From Tubiluchus corallicola (Eukaryota; Priapulida; Priapulimorpha; Priapulimorphida; Tubiluchidae), in contig JAQGDQ010000640.1 of NCBI GenBank assembly GCA_030141605.1, positions 7,501 through 71,500 of the forward strand: a DNA stretch of 64,000 bases. Reading direction: 5' to 3'. A model generated the notes under the pieces. That model worked only from the letters and a program-made list of their open reading frames with translations, ran no database searches and was not told where the DNA came from. A program made the translations under genes and the position numbers. This document shows, one piece after another, positions 1 through 10,979 of the stretch (its first letter is position 1; every line of letters begins with the position of its first letter).

Positions 1-643
1 TCACCACATGTTGGTGAAATAACTTTCTATTTATAATTTTTTTATAAGAAAAGAAAGGGCTAAGTAAAAAAGACCAAGGAAAATGACTGTTATCTGTTAA
101 CATTTGGTGGCATGGAATAGTTATGCGATACTACTGAATGAAACAATATACAAACGATACCATTTTATCAACACTGGTAAGCATATCAAAAACATTATAA
201 TGTTTGTTGGTTCCTTCTTATCGCAATTAATAACGCGAATTTAACGGTAATAAAGAAATTAATCATGGTAATACAGAGAAAAACGGCAATTTGCAGCCCT
301 GCAAGAAAAATGTAGGCTGAAAAATGAAAGAGAAAACAAAAGGAAACAATAGAAAACAAAGTAAACAAGGAAAAGAGAGAAATACAGAAGAAGAAAAGGA
401 AAAGGAAGATAAAACAAAAAAGAAAAAAGCACAAAAAGAAGGAAGATGTTATAAATAGAAAAAAGATTTGTTATTACAATCTAAAATAAACTGCGCAATG
501 CTTTTTACTTAAAGATCGCTTAACCAATATCTGACTGCAATGCCACATGCTTCCTTGGAATTAGCAAACATACATCTGCGTAGATAAACTAGGGGACAAC
601 AACTCACGCATTCGGGACAACAGCTCACGCTGGACAACAACTG
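1..643. other. AT-rich sequence, no gene seen
   Basis: A-rich intergenic DNA. The minus-strand open frame at 195-434 is mostly Phe, Leu and Ile read from an A/G-rich stretch and resembles no protein. I see no splice-bounded exon or RNA gene here. Confidence 0.5.
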
Positions 644-1066
644 TCTAAACTAAGCTAAGCTAAGCTAAGCTAAGCTAAGCTAAGCAAAGCTAAACTAAAC
701 TAAACTAAACTAAACTAAACTAAACTAAACTAAACTAAACTAAACTAATCTAAACTAAACTAAACTAAACTAAACTAAACTAAACTACACTACACTACAC
801 TACACTACACTACACTACACTACACTACACTACACTACACTACACTACACTACACTACACTACACTACACTACACTACACTACACTACACTACACTACAC
901 TACACTACACTACACTACACTACACTACACTACACTACACTACACTAAACTAAACTAAACTAAACTAAACTAAACTAAACTAAACTAAACTAAACTAAAC
1001 TAAACTAAACTAAACTAAACTAAACTAAACTAAACTAAACTACACTAAACTAAACTAAACTAAACA
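644..1066. repeat. Pentanucleotide satellite, CTAAG/CTAAA/CTACA
   Basis: An uninterrupted array of 5-bp units occurs in blocks: CTAAG (about 644-690), CTAAA (about 690-783), CTACA (about 783-945) and CTAAA again (about 945-1064). Units differ by one base between blocks, so variants spread by local amplification. It is not a known telomere repeat. Confidence 0.95.
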
Positions 1067-1354
1067 ACATGACAGTCACAACAAATGTCTAATCGGCAAA
1101 TAAACCGGTTGCACTTTTTCATAAACACAAATCTGCAGAGCAGCTATTTTTACACGAAATTAACACTTCAAGTAACCAAAAATGACTTTTTAATTTAAAC
1201 AGAATGTAGAGACGAAGTTTCAAAGTATTGCAAAATACAGAGACATAAGTACAATAAAAAAGAAACTAAGCCAGTTAGCCTTGCTTTACAATAAATGAGC
1301 AATAAAACATCATGACTGAGATGTATTTTTCCTATATTACAATTCAGTTTAGTC

Positions 1355-1585
1355 AGTTTTTGTATTTTTCCATTTGTTAGGCTACGGAAATGGAAGAAAT
1401 TTGATTGTTCCATTCCATCGACGACCCTTATATTGAATCCCTTATAGTTACATAAGTACCAATGGCATCTTTTAATAAAAAAATAGCGTAAAATTAATTA
1501 ATATTACATTGATGTATAATATCGATTTTGACCACATTTGAATTAATTTTGACTGTGAAAATCTCATTGAGGTTTATAAAAAATC
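1355..1585 (-). repeat. Dispersed repeat, inverted partner of 24735-24970
   Basis: Read on the minus strand this stretch matches 24735-24970 over about 200 bp. Shared blocks include TCAAATGTGGTCAAAA, the segment around TACATCAATGTAATATTA and AGATGCCATTGG. Several small indels separate the copies. No coding capacity was recognised. Confidence 0.75.
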
Positions 1586-1645
1586 ATTTCTTATATTTGA
1601 TTTAGTAAACGAATGATAAATAACATCAGACTTTCAACTAAAGCA

Positions 1646-1651
1646 TTTATT
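1646..1651 (-). terminator. Candidate poly(A) signal AATAAA
   Basis: AATAAA on the minus strand lies about 460 bp downstream of the end of the pentraxin-like reading frame at 2114-2696. It is the nearest canonical signal. The hexamer is common in AT-rich DNA, so support is positional only. Confidence 0.3.
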
Positions 1652-1825
1652 GAAATAACAGTTTTTATAATTTCCTTGTAACGAAAACCTTTGGTAATCA
1701 TGAAACGTTAGTCCAATACATTTCAAATAATGAAGTTAAATTAAAGAATATAATAATTCATAAAAATATATTCAGCAAAACATTAAAATAGTATTAACAA
1801 CTTTAAGGTATCAAAACTTACACTG

Positions 1826-1902
1826 CAATGCTATAACCGTCCAAACTTATCATGCAATAACTTACTATGTCTGCGAATGCACAAAAATGGTTCGTTTTAA
1901 AT
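1826..1902 (+). repeat. Direct repeat, left copy
   Basis: About 77 bp match 3197-3276 in the same orientation, both starting CAATGCTATAACCGTCCAAA and ending near GGTTCGTTTTAAAT. The offset is 1371 bp. The two copies bracket the pentraxin-like copy at 2114-3144. Confidence 0.85.
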
Positions 1903-2113
1903 GACAATTTTATGACAATCATTATGACAATGGTCATAAAATTATTATGCTTTGCGACTTGATATGTAGGTGCCTTCTTCTTAGGGTTACGCAAAGTTCT
2001 CTCAGCAGAATGAATAGCTAAATCCGGTAGAGTGTTGTAGACATGCTATGATACAGTGCAAACATTTTTAATTGAAGGCTGAAAACTGGAACAATCTGGA
2101 TCATTGACTTATT

Positions 2114-2696
2114 TCACATTACCTTTGAGATCCAACGACAGTCCTTGACAGAGAAGAGGTCTCCTTTATTTTTACATTCAAATCCCACGAGTAACACTTC
2201 TTCGAATGTTAGTTTTTTCGAAAATACATTAACATCGGCAATGTCTCCTTTGTAACTGCTTTGTACGTTTACGCTGTTTTGACTCTGTCCGTAGACGCAG
2301 ACGTAATACCTCCCAAAAGACTGCCTAATATTTACTGCTAGTGTGTTAGCTGGTATAGGAACTCCGTTCATGAACGAAGTCAGGGAATCGTCTTCCAGAG
2401 CGAGTCGGAAGGCATCTGGCTTTGTTTGCGTGGCATAAGAAATGAGCGTTACTTCAATTGCGTTTCGAGCATCTGTGCGGATATATCCACAAGCATATCG
2501 TCAAGGCTTCAGTAGGTTTCGTTATAACGTCATTTATCTTTATGTAGTCAGTATCGCTGAACTCCTCAAATAAAAATTTTGTGAATGCTTCCTCTAAGTC
2601 AAAACAATTTGCTTCTTCTAGTTCTACTGGACGACCTCTGTGTTTCTTCAATTGCGCTCGATTGCCATACCCACCTTTTGCTGAATGAACTCGCAA
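2114..2696 (-). pseudogene. Pentraxin-like domain, frameshifted copy
   Basis: Translation gives a pentraxin/LamG-like fold in two frames. The first frame (2696 to about 2487) holds TDYIKINDV and ALTICLW. The second (about 2484 to 2114) holds RNAIEVTLISYATQ, VYGQSQNSV, KGDIADVNVFSKKL and ECKNKGDLFSV. These line up with the family pattern of strand, CLWV, SYA, GQxQD and GxxxDVNxW. The switch lies at the ATATATCC tract at 2481-2488 and needs one base of indel, so this is either a pseudogene or a sequence error. The Trp-His-His segment that forms a separate exon in the related gene at 24.3 kb appears to be missing. The copy may end at a donor (AAG|gtaatg, exon edge 2123) or at the TGA at 2114. 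The exon's upstream border is unresolved. Confidence 0.6.
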
Positions 2697-2986
2697 TTAT
2701 TGATTTTTTGAAACGAAATTTGATGTACAGAAAGCAAATGTAAAAGCTCGGAGCTGAGGGAAGATTTGAACCAGAAGTCCTTTGAATTTTCATTTTCAAC
2801 ACACGGTTATGCAATTATGTTCATAATGTCATTAGGCTTGTAGTCCAAAGTTTCTAGTTCAAATCCAGAATCGCTTTTTCTTCATTTCTGTCAATCACGT
2901 TTGGTAACAAAAGATCAATAATTACGAGTTCAATTTTTCATTAATCTATAATTTTCAGATTAATGGCATAATAAATTAGTGTTTAC

Positions 2987-3034
2987 CTTTGTTAGTTCTG
3001 CGTTTGCGAGTACGTTGCTTAGCACCACAAACAT
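2987..3034 (-). CDS. Candidate leader exon of the pentraxin-like copy
   Basis: ATG at 3034 opens 16 codons (MFVVLSNVLANAELTK) that end at a consensus donor (AAG|gtaaac) in phase 0. The peptide is short but hydrophobic, with an Ala-Asn-Ala type cleavage site. It resembles the other leader exons in this window (LANSV at 25.2 kb, FANSE at 28.3 kb). It lies about 100 bp downstream of a TATA box and 290 bp upstream of the pentraxin-like frame. Connection to that frame is inferred. Confidence 0.45.
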
Positions 3035-3135
3035 CTTTACTAATCAACACTGATAAAACAAAAACAGCAACAACAACAAAAAACAAACACGTTGACTATT
3101 CAATACTACCTATGCTCGCCTAAATAAAAACTGTC

Positions 3136-3144
3136 CTTTATATA
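3136..3144 (-). promoter_or_regulatory. TATA box for the 3.0-kb leader exon
   Basis: The minus strand reads TATATAAAG about 100 bp upstream of the ATG at 3034. A transcription start would be expected near 3105-3115. Position and match to the consensus support it. Confidence 0.5.
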
Positions 3145-3196
3145 CCACATGCAATTACTTACGACATAATGATAATATAACAATAAACTTAAATTA

Positions 3197-3276
3197 CAAT
3201 GCTATAACCGTCCAAACTTTTCATGCAATAATTTACTATGCATTACTTTTCGAATGCACAATGGTTCGTTTTAAAT
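3197..3276 (+). repeat. Direct repeat, right copy
   Basis: Partner of 1826-1902. The repeat sits immediately upstream of the TATA box of the pentraxin-like copy, so a 1371-bp unit is delimited by direct repeats, as left by unequal exchange or segmental duplication. Confidence 0.85.
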
Positions 3277-3624
3277 CAGGAAATCAGCTTTCTTCTTATG
3301 CCCCTGCAGATGTAGGGTTCATGCTCTTTTGGAATAGTGTTTGTCGTTTACTCCATAACTTGCGGGCTTTGGAGCGCCAACAAACTGACCTCGTTGGAGA
3401 AATTAGTAACAGTGTCATGACAAAAAACCTAATAAAACATTTCAACCATTTAAAATGCACTTTGCTGATTGTTAGAATCGAGTTCCGTGAGTCGTATTTT
3501 ACCTTGCAGATAAACAGTAAACTTTAATTTCCTATTTTGACACCTTTTCATTATTTATGTTCACTAAGTGTAAATTGTTTCTAGATCGTTACAATCAACT
3601 AGGTACCAGTTGTTAGTTTAGAAA

Positions 3625-3873
3625 ATGTTCGTCCCCCCCGCCGGGTTGGGTTATTGGGTTATTGTCCATGCTGTTGAGAAGTGGAATTATTATCACGAAG
3701 TGCGTGAATTCATAATACGCTGCGACCACTCCCCTTTGCAACATTTGCACAGAATGAGACACTCCAATAGGAGAATTTCAAGGTGGGCACTCATTCTGCA
3801 AAACTATTTTTTAACTGTGAAACATCTACCTGGCCGAAAGAACGTGCCTGCTGACACATTATCACGCACATAA
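3625..3873 (+). mobile_element. Ty3/gypsy RNase H remnant
   Basis: The 82-codon open frame matches the RNase H region of Ty3/gypsy polyproteins: AVEKWNYYHEVREFIIRCDH, SPLQHLHRM, RISRWALILQNY, and the typical end HLPGRKNVPADTLSR. No reverse transcriptase, integrase or LTR was found around it, so only about 80 residues of the polyprotein survive. It is a relic with no expected activity. Confidence 0.85.
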
Positions 3874-4204
3874 CCAATATATGTCACAGTTATATATTTT
3901 TGCTAAAACATGATCGACATTTTATAAAACAAGAATAACATACACATTTTGACATGTTCGAAACACAGTAGAGTACCGCTTGAAAACCACTCGATGCTGA
4001 ACATGTTGAAACAGACTTATTTTGGTTCTGTTAATATAAATATGTTTATTATCTTCATTCAAAGCTAATGATCTATTTGTGGTGGTGGAAGATGTCCACT
4101 CATTGGCTTACATGGCTTTGCTGATCTTAACATGCCGGGAAGATGTCGTTTCGGATCATGTGAGAGCACCGTGAGAGCACTATCTTGCACGGCAACTTAG
4201 TATA

Positions 4205-4777
4205 AAAAAATCAACCGTAAGGGCTATTATTAAGGGAGCACTGGAGGGTTGGCTTGTCAAACCGCGTGGCGGTTTCACAAGAAAGCTTGTCGATGAAGAA
4301 ATTGGAGACTATGCCGTTAATCTTATAGAGACTCATCAAGAATTTACGATAGAGCAAATCATTGCGTCTATGCGCCGAGACATGCCTGAGAAACCACGCA
4401 CAACCCGTTCAACGTTAACCAATGTTTTAAAAGGTCGCCTGATTGTAATGAAGAATTTTGAAGACGCTGTAGAGGATAGAAGTAGTGAGAGAGTGAAGAA
4501 CGAACGCTTTATTTATGCACACTGGTTGATGGACAGAGGTTTGCAATGTGAAATTATATTCATTGACGAAGCGGGGATAAACCTGTGGATGAAGAGGACG
4601 AGAGGAAGGGCAATACAGGGTCAAAGAGCCGTGCGAGTTGTGGCTAGTCATCGCTGAGGCAATCTTACCATGACTTTGCAGTAAGCAATACAAATGGCCT
4701 GATATATCATTCCTTAACCTAGAAGGTGGAATGAATAGAGAACGTTTTATGCATAGCACCATGACCATAAAATACAA
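4205..4777 (+). mobile_element. Degenerate Tc1-like transposase
   Basis: From about 4213 to 4657 one frame reads as a Tc1/mariner-type transposase: a DNA-binding part (KKSTVRAIIKGALEGW), then TIEQIIASMRRDMP, then the first catalytic aspartate in EIIFIDEAGINLW followed by RTRGRA. Family similarity continues after the stop at 4655-4657 in other frames (a NTNGLIYHS-like segment), so at least two frameshifts and a stop have broken the gene. Terminal inverted repeats were not identified. Inactive relic. Confidence 0.75.
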
Positions 4778-4789
4778 TTTTAATTTGTA

Positions 4790-6000
4790 ACTTGCACTTA
4801 ATTGAGTTAATTACCGATCTATTCAAAGTACCGTATCTACATTTGACTTACCTAAGTCACATTTATGTTACCAAAACACATTCGAAATTCCTATGTCTAC
4901 ATTTGAGTTGTAAAACCTTTAAACTGTTGTGCACTATTAATGGCGAAAGGTTTTGTACAAGCCTTTTTGCTAGCCGAGTGGTAATGATAATAGTTTTTTA
5001 CTGAAATTAAGCAGCACTAAAGTTGGTCAATGAATGGTTGGTTCATCACAATCTAGGTTTAATATTATAATCGCTCTTTGCTGTTCCAGTTACGAAACAT
5101 TGTTTACTTCGTTGAAGGAGGAACAACTACAGCTTCTTGTGTCCTCATGAAAATTCTACTGCGTCTTTCTCTGTCCGGTCGTCATGGTTACTGAATTTCA
5201 ATGCCAGGGTACAAATTTCTCCCTTTATCAAAAATAATTATTAATAATGTCGTTGTTTCAGAGTTCCTCAATAAAAATATCATTTAGAAGTACAACGTAA
5301 CGGCTGATTTACAATTGTCAAAATTCTCGGACTGCTTTCACACGTAATTTTAATGTAATTACGCTTATTAGCATTACGATGAAAGACCATGAAACTAAAT
5401 TACAACAACACTCTACTGTAATTATAATATAATTAACAGTCCATGTTTCAACAATTATCTTTTTCTGATGGGGCGGATCGTCATTCTTGTTAATTCCGTA
5501 CTTGTCTTGTGATAAAAGTTAACACTAGGTGGGAAAGCGAGCGGATTAGTCGGTTTTGGCATAGACCTGCGATTTGGGGGGGGGGGGCAATATCACAGTA
5601 TCTTGTAAAGTGAGTCAAGAGGGATCTTTTAGTACAACGTATTAATTTAAAGAAGATTCATGCAGATTAAAAATAGTATGGTTTAGGACTTCCATACCCA
5701 GTATAGAAAATCCAAATTACGTAGCCCTTCTTTTAATAATTGCATGTTCTGAAAATTAATATTACTGGTTTTCATAATGCTTCTGGTTGATGGAAATAAA
5801 TTAATTTGTGACTTATTTTTGTTATTGAAAATTTCTAAAATTCTTATCAATTTTTGGTCGAAGGAATTGAACCGAATCCGCACTCTTCCTGAATTTTTTG
5901 CTGTCATTGTCGTTGTCGTTGTCGTTGTCGCTCTCGTTGTTATGTTATTGTGAGTTGACCTTTTAGGGTAAAACTCGTAACCCTTTAGGGTTTTTAGGTG
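4790..6000. other. Intergenic, no gene recognised
   Basis: AT-rich sequence with a 12-base G run at 5576-5587 and a short TTGTCG microsatellite around 5905-5945. The minus-strand frame at 5683-5907 has no recognisable motif. Confidence 0.4.
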
Positions 6001-6004
6001 ACCA

Positions 6005-6165
6005 TGTACCCGTAATGCGTAGCGCGTATGCAGCAGTTTGTATTTAAGTATATGGAATCTTTCTTTGCGGATGTAATGCGCAATCTGTAGTGTATGATGC
6101 GTGATCCGTATTCACTCAAACATGATCGCTATTGTCCGAATACGCATTACGCACAACACGCAAAC
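6005..6165. repeat. Cluster of TAATGCG-type motifs in inverted arrangement
   Basis: GTAATGCGTAGCGCG (about 6012), GTAATGCGCAATC (about 6070), TGATGCGTGATC (about 6095) and the opposite-strand form ATACGCATTACGCAC (about 6140) recur within 150 bp. They can form imperfect hairpins. The block ends about 140 bp upstream of the peptide gene at 6301, so a regulatory role or a decayed foldback element are both possible. Confidence 0.4.
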
Positions 6166-6300
6166 GGGAAACCGCCGTTGCCTAGGTGATATAGCGAGTT
6201 TCCAAGTTTCCCATCATTTTCGCTGATTCCTGGTCAGTGGTTAGGTGAGTCCAAAACTTATGAACAGCAACACTAATTTTTCTTTCATTTGAGATGGAAA

Positions 6301-6432
6301 ATGGGTAAAATTCTGTTGTTCTGCATGTGCTTTCTAGTTGCAGTACTTTCGCTAAGTGGTGATGCGCACCCTAATGTTTTCTCGTATGCAAAATGTTATG
6401 CACTCAAAACCTGTACTTCCTCTTCCGTCTAA
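6301..6432 (+). CDS. Small secreted peptide, function unknown
   Basis: A 43-codon frame starts ATGGGTAAAATTCTG and stops with TAA at 6430-6432. Residues 1-22 (MGKILLFCMCFLVAVLSLSG, then DA) are a textbook signal peptide: basic start, long hydrophobic core, small residues before the cut. The predicted mature part has about 21 residues, HPNVFSYAKCYALKTCTSSS plus Val, with two cysteines that could form one disulfide. A consensus donor (TTAG|gtgagt at about 6245) and a pyrimidine-rich acceptor (TTTCATTTGAG, about 6293) suggest a roughly 48-bp intron in the 5' leader. I recognise no family. It could be a peptide hormone, a defence peptide, the first exon of a longer gene, or chance. Confidence 0.4.
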   Translation: MGKILLFCMCFLVAVLSLSGDAHPNVFSYAKCYALKTCTSSSV

Positions 6433-8229
6433 TTGTTGTTGGTTGTTGTTGGCATCCTTCTGTCTGGGAAGACAATGGAGTGTGTGCTAAGAGAGTCAGT
6501 TATTGATGGAGCTGCAGCGTCGACTGAGGCTGAGCCTTCTGATTCTTGAACCACTGGAGTGGCCTCTCCAGGTCGCACACGTGGGCAAGGTGTATGGAGA
6601 TCCTGAGTTGCCCAGACAACAGGAACCCCCTCTCTTCCTCTCTGGTGTAGTCCAAAGGAAAGCGGAGCGATACGTTTGGCACCAGGTTGGCTGCAGGAGC
6701 TGCCGGAGTCAGTGGGCATGCTGCACTGGTCCGCCTTCGGGGCTCCACTCCTGATTTGGAAGGTTTACTCCTCTACATATGGCCGTTGGGTCACTTGACC
6801 TCCTCCGCCCTCTAGCCGTTGGCTGCTTGTGCAGCTCCTCCGCCTAGTGTCGAGATACAGTGTGGGCTTCCGTCTAATAGTACTGTAATAAGCTAGTGCC
6901 AGCGCTGTAATTATCGTGCTGAAATTTCGACAGAGACATTGCTTCCAAAAATTGTTGTTTCCAAGTATTGCGACCAAGAAAGAGCAGCGTGAGTAATATA
7001 CGCATAGGGCTCGCGGACATGTAGTTTATATAGCGTATTTATTCCAAAGCCAATAATACAGAAATGACAAACTCTTACACAAAAATGTACAATATAGAGA
7101 TATCAGAAATAATCTTAAATAAGATATAGGAAAATAAATTAGAATGGGCGGCACAAATTATTGTCTGCTCATTTCAGAAGGTAAACTTGAAAGACATGAG
7201 CCGAACAGGGAATACAGAATAACGGAAGTGCAGGAAGTGCAAGACAAAAACAAATAAAGCCTGCTAGGTAACGAGTATGAAGATGTAGTGAGAACGGTGA
7301 TGAACGGTAGTGAGAACGAAAAAATGTAATGATTAGATTTAGTGTAGAATTTTAATCTTAATTAATGTGCCATAGCAGCCAACATGGCAATGTGCAAAAG
7401 GGGTAGAAAGCGGCTACACTTATCAGGTGACAAGCAAATCTACTTCTGCAACTTCTTCATCTTCTCCTTATTCTCTTTCTTTATTTTACTGCTTCTCTTT
7501 CTTCTTTACTTACTTGCACTAATTAGGTTGAATGATAAATTTCAAAATAATTACAAATTTTTGTAATTTAGAGTTATGTTCTAATGCTAAATAGTTTAAC
7601 CTTTTTTTAAACTTGCGAACAGTAGTATTTTCATTTATAATGTTGTTAGGTAGGTAGTTCAAATTAGAGGCCCGTAAAATCTAACAAAATGCTTAACAAC
7701 ATTAGCACAATTAGCACAACATTAACCTAAATAATGATGATTGTGACGATGAATTTAAAGTCACATACAACAAAAATGTATAAGGAAATTGTTTTCTCTG
7801 TCTTATCGTGGCAGTGCAAAGGAAATGACCCGTAAATTTTGCTATCCCTTATTTTGATTTGTTGCTAAGCAAATGTTCGTTTTCCTTAAAATCGCGCCTT
7901 GAAATTTGCGATCATGGTCATCTGAGATGCTTCAGATTATCTAATGTGTATCGTACTTCGAAAATTTTACAGCAGATGGAAGGACATATTATATGTATAA
8001 TTTTTGTATATCAGAACTCTCTCAGATGTACTTAAATGTGCAGGCCTATTGTTATGCTTCATCTACGAATAAATTTATTAATTTATTAATTAGTTTTATC
8101 TACTAGCTCTCATTTATCTTTTATCAGTTACTGTGTGCAACTAATTTTGAAATTGAAATTGACATTAAAAAATTTAGATATTTCTTTAAATTCAGTTTAG
8201 CGGAATATTAAAAAATGTGGAAACGCATG
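6433..8229. other. Intergenic, no gene recognised
   Basis: 6429-6977 is less AT-rich and has overlapping frames on both strands without recognisable motifs, possibly old transposon DNA. The frame at 7384-7566 has a Phe/Leu-rich run read from a CTT-rich tract. Nothing else stands out. Confidence 0.4.
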
Positions 8230-8234
8230 GAAAC

Positions 8235-8850
8235 ATCCATACACATCACGAATTCGTCATCGTGAATTCACAATGGATTGTCATAAACTTCATACGAATA
8301 TACTATAATATATAATATACCATACTATAACTGAGTCGGATTTTCGGTCCGCCACTTTGAATTCAAGATGACAAAAACATTATTTAAGAAAAACAGCGTA
8401 AGACTTCGTCGGTTCGCAACCAAGCCTCGTGAAACTTTATTAGATTATACTTGAACGAATTCCTCATCGACTGATTGTGTCGAATTTCAATCCGCCATTT
8501 TAAATTCAAGATGGCGGTGATAACATTATGTTAAAAAAAAACGAAGGCTCCGCCGATTCGCAATATATCGTCGTGAAACTTCATGCAAACGCATTAGAAA
8601 AAATTCCGTATCCACTGACGAAGTCGGATTTCCAATCCACCACTTTGAGTTCAAGATGGCCGCCATAACATCACCAAACGCCTAACGCTTTGCCAGTTCG
8701 CAATGGATCGTCATGAAGCTTTACAGACATGTACTAGAACGATCTTCACATTCATTGACAAAGCAAGTTTTTCAGCCACCATATCAAATTCAAGATGGAG
8801 GCATTGACATCAATTCTAACCCATGATCTTGAATTCAGCGAGTCCTTCAG
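8235..8850 (+). repeat. Diverged tandem repeat, about 143-bp period
   Basis: CAAGATG recurs at 8364, 8507, 8652 and 8791 (spacings 143, 145, 139). It is preceded each time by a CCACTTTGAATT-like block and, one unit earlier, by TTCGCAATGGATCGTCATGA-like sequence. About four to five units, strongly diverged. The AAGATGGC core resembles the vertebrate YY1 motif. Confidence 0.85.
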
Positions 8851-10686
8851 TTCGAGTCGAATTTGTTAAAATAAGTCCAACTTTTTTTTTTGCATTTCCT
8901 TAATTTTAATTAATTTTAGTAAATTTACAAACGTTTGCACGTGTAATAAAATCTTGCGGCTGTAGTTTAGCCGCGAATTTTCGTACAGCAGTAAATACTG
9001 CTCGTAATAGCCTTATCATTATTGAGAGTTGTCAAATAAAATTATTAAAGGCGAGCACACTTTTTATTTTGTCAAGTTCCGCTGCATTAAGCTGATAGAA
9101 AAATTGACAATTTATGAAGTGGCAATAAAAACTGTTTAGCCGTGCTGCGAATTCAGCAGAGTGAGGTTGGTTGCATGATCAAGTTGAAAGCAAATTCTTA
9201 ATAAATTAAAAATTTCTAAACGAACCTTACCGCAAAACTTCTTGAAGGCATCTTTTTGTAAGAACGGCTTGCAGCACGGAATTATTTACTTCTGCAAAGA
9301 AACGTTCATTCGTTTCACAACTATCAGTACAGATTGTCAATCTGATTTGACGATACTTTTTGCACCAGGTGACACAAATGATAATTTATCTAAACGCGAT
9401 ATTATTTTATAAATATTTTTTGCGCACAGTCGACCTGGTCTTGAATCAGACACTCAGTGAACGATTCAGTAACTCACAATGGCTGTAGCGTTATAGAAAC
9501 TAATTATTTTGCTAATTATGTGGAAGGAGTGGTGATTGTTTAATTGAGACCGTTACGTTCAGTGAACTACTAAATTTATGATTTTTGACACTAGATCACA
9601 ATCATTGCTGAAGTGTCTTAGAATCGCAAAAGCTTTCTAACACGGCAGGCAACGGCAGGCGAAAAATCATTTTTTGTGCAAAAAAGTTCAAATTACTTCA
9701 CGAAAACAGGTTATTCAAGATCATATCTTCTTTATTGTTAATGTTACGTAAAGACACTATAATAAGAGAATTTATTTTTAGAATGGAAGTGAAACCAACA
9801 AGCTTAATTGACTGATGGCAGCAAAAAAATTTACACGTATACTTGACATAATTTTAAAGGTATTCTGAATCAAATAGCAGAGAGTACTTGGAAATGTGCT
9901 CAGAACACTAATAACTGATCTAAATTTCAGGATTAAATTTCGCATCGTTGTCACACGCGAAAGAAAATAATCTACATTAATTTTGAATAGCATATAAGTT
10001 ATATTAAAGCACAGCAGGTGGTGCAATTGTGTAACACGCACCACAACTTATCAGGCTTATTAGCACTTCACATGTAACAAGCTTGTTCACAACATAACAG
10101 GCATAAGCATATGTGATAGATCGTATAGATCCTTACAGATCTTACTAGCACGAAACTGAGTTACTGACCTCATACCCTGAGCAATAAATCATCGATTGGG
10201 GATCGTGAGTAGATGTTTTATCCTTTTTCACTCTTTACTCAGTATTACCTCTTCTGAGGACCAGTTTGGTACACATATAAAGCGGAGCTTCCTTTAGCAA
10301 AAGCGATAAGATGTTGATGGCTTGATGCTGATTTCAAACCGATTAGTGGTCGTGTTTTTAGTAGTTAATAATATATGTAGTGAATACTTATTGTATAATA
10401 ATTTTATTAGTTAAAAAATTTTGAAATTGGAAGAGAGGTATGATGGAAGCGGTTCATAGCAAACTGCAGAGGGAAAAATTGAAATTTGAAAATCCGATAT
10501 ATGCCATCCATTTCTACTACATAACTTTATTTGCTCCCTGCACTGCACTGTAAAGATATTACGGAGAGAGGGGGGGGGGGGAGAAATTATATGTGCAAAG
10601 GTTTACGAAAATCAGTGTTTGAAAAACCGGTATTATAATTTGCGTTACATTGCGCACTAGAATAGCTGCTCTGTTAACCTTCAAAT
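8851..10686. other. Intergenic, no firm gene
   Basis: AT-rich DNA with a 12-base G run near 10570. On the plus strand a TATAAAG at 10276-10282 is followed by an ATG at 10325 with a hydrophobic start (MLISNRLVVVFLVV), which could be a leader exon, but I cannot link it to further exons. The minus-strand frame at 9778-10044 is unrecognised. Confidence 0.35.
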
Positions 10687-10695
10687 TATAAAAAA
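10687..10695 (+). promoter_or_regulatory. Possible TATA box for the 83-residue gene
   Basis: TATAAAAAA lies 110 bp upstream of the ATG at 10805. AT-rich context makes chance matches common. Confidence 0.3.
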
Positions 10696-10804
10696 CCATA
10701 TTTAATATTTAATAGCACTTTATCTAACTTAACGGCTACAATTGCTTGAAGAGAGACGACGATACGAATTTTCCCCCTTTTCTTAAACACATTCATCCGG
10801 TAAA

Positions 10805-10934
10805 ATGTTGTCTATCTGGCTGATTGTCTGTGTGACCTTTTTCCTTATGGCTATCAGTCAGCTAGGTGTAAAATCCAATAGAAAATAGGAGAGAGCTGGG
10901 GAGAGAGAGCGAGAGATGGAAAGGAGGGAGGAAG

Positions 10935-10979
<45 letters not shown>

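Noticed and set aside
644-1066. Telomeric repeat
   Set aside because: CTAAG/CTAAA/CTACA pentamers match no known animal telomere and lie next to ordinary sequence on both sides.
6429-6754. Overlapping frames of 82-96 codons on both strands
   Set aside because: Locally lower stop density from higher GC; no recognisable protein in any frame.
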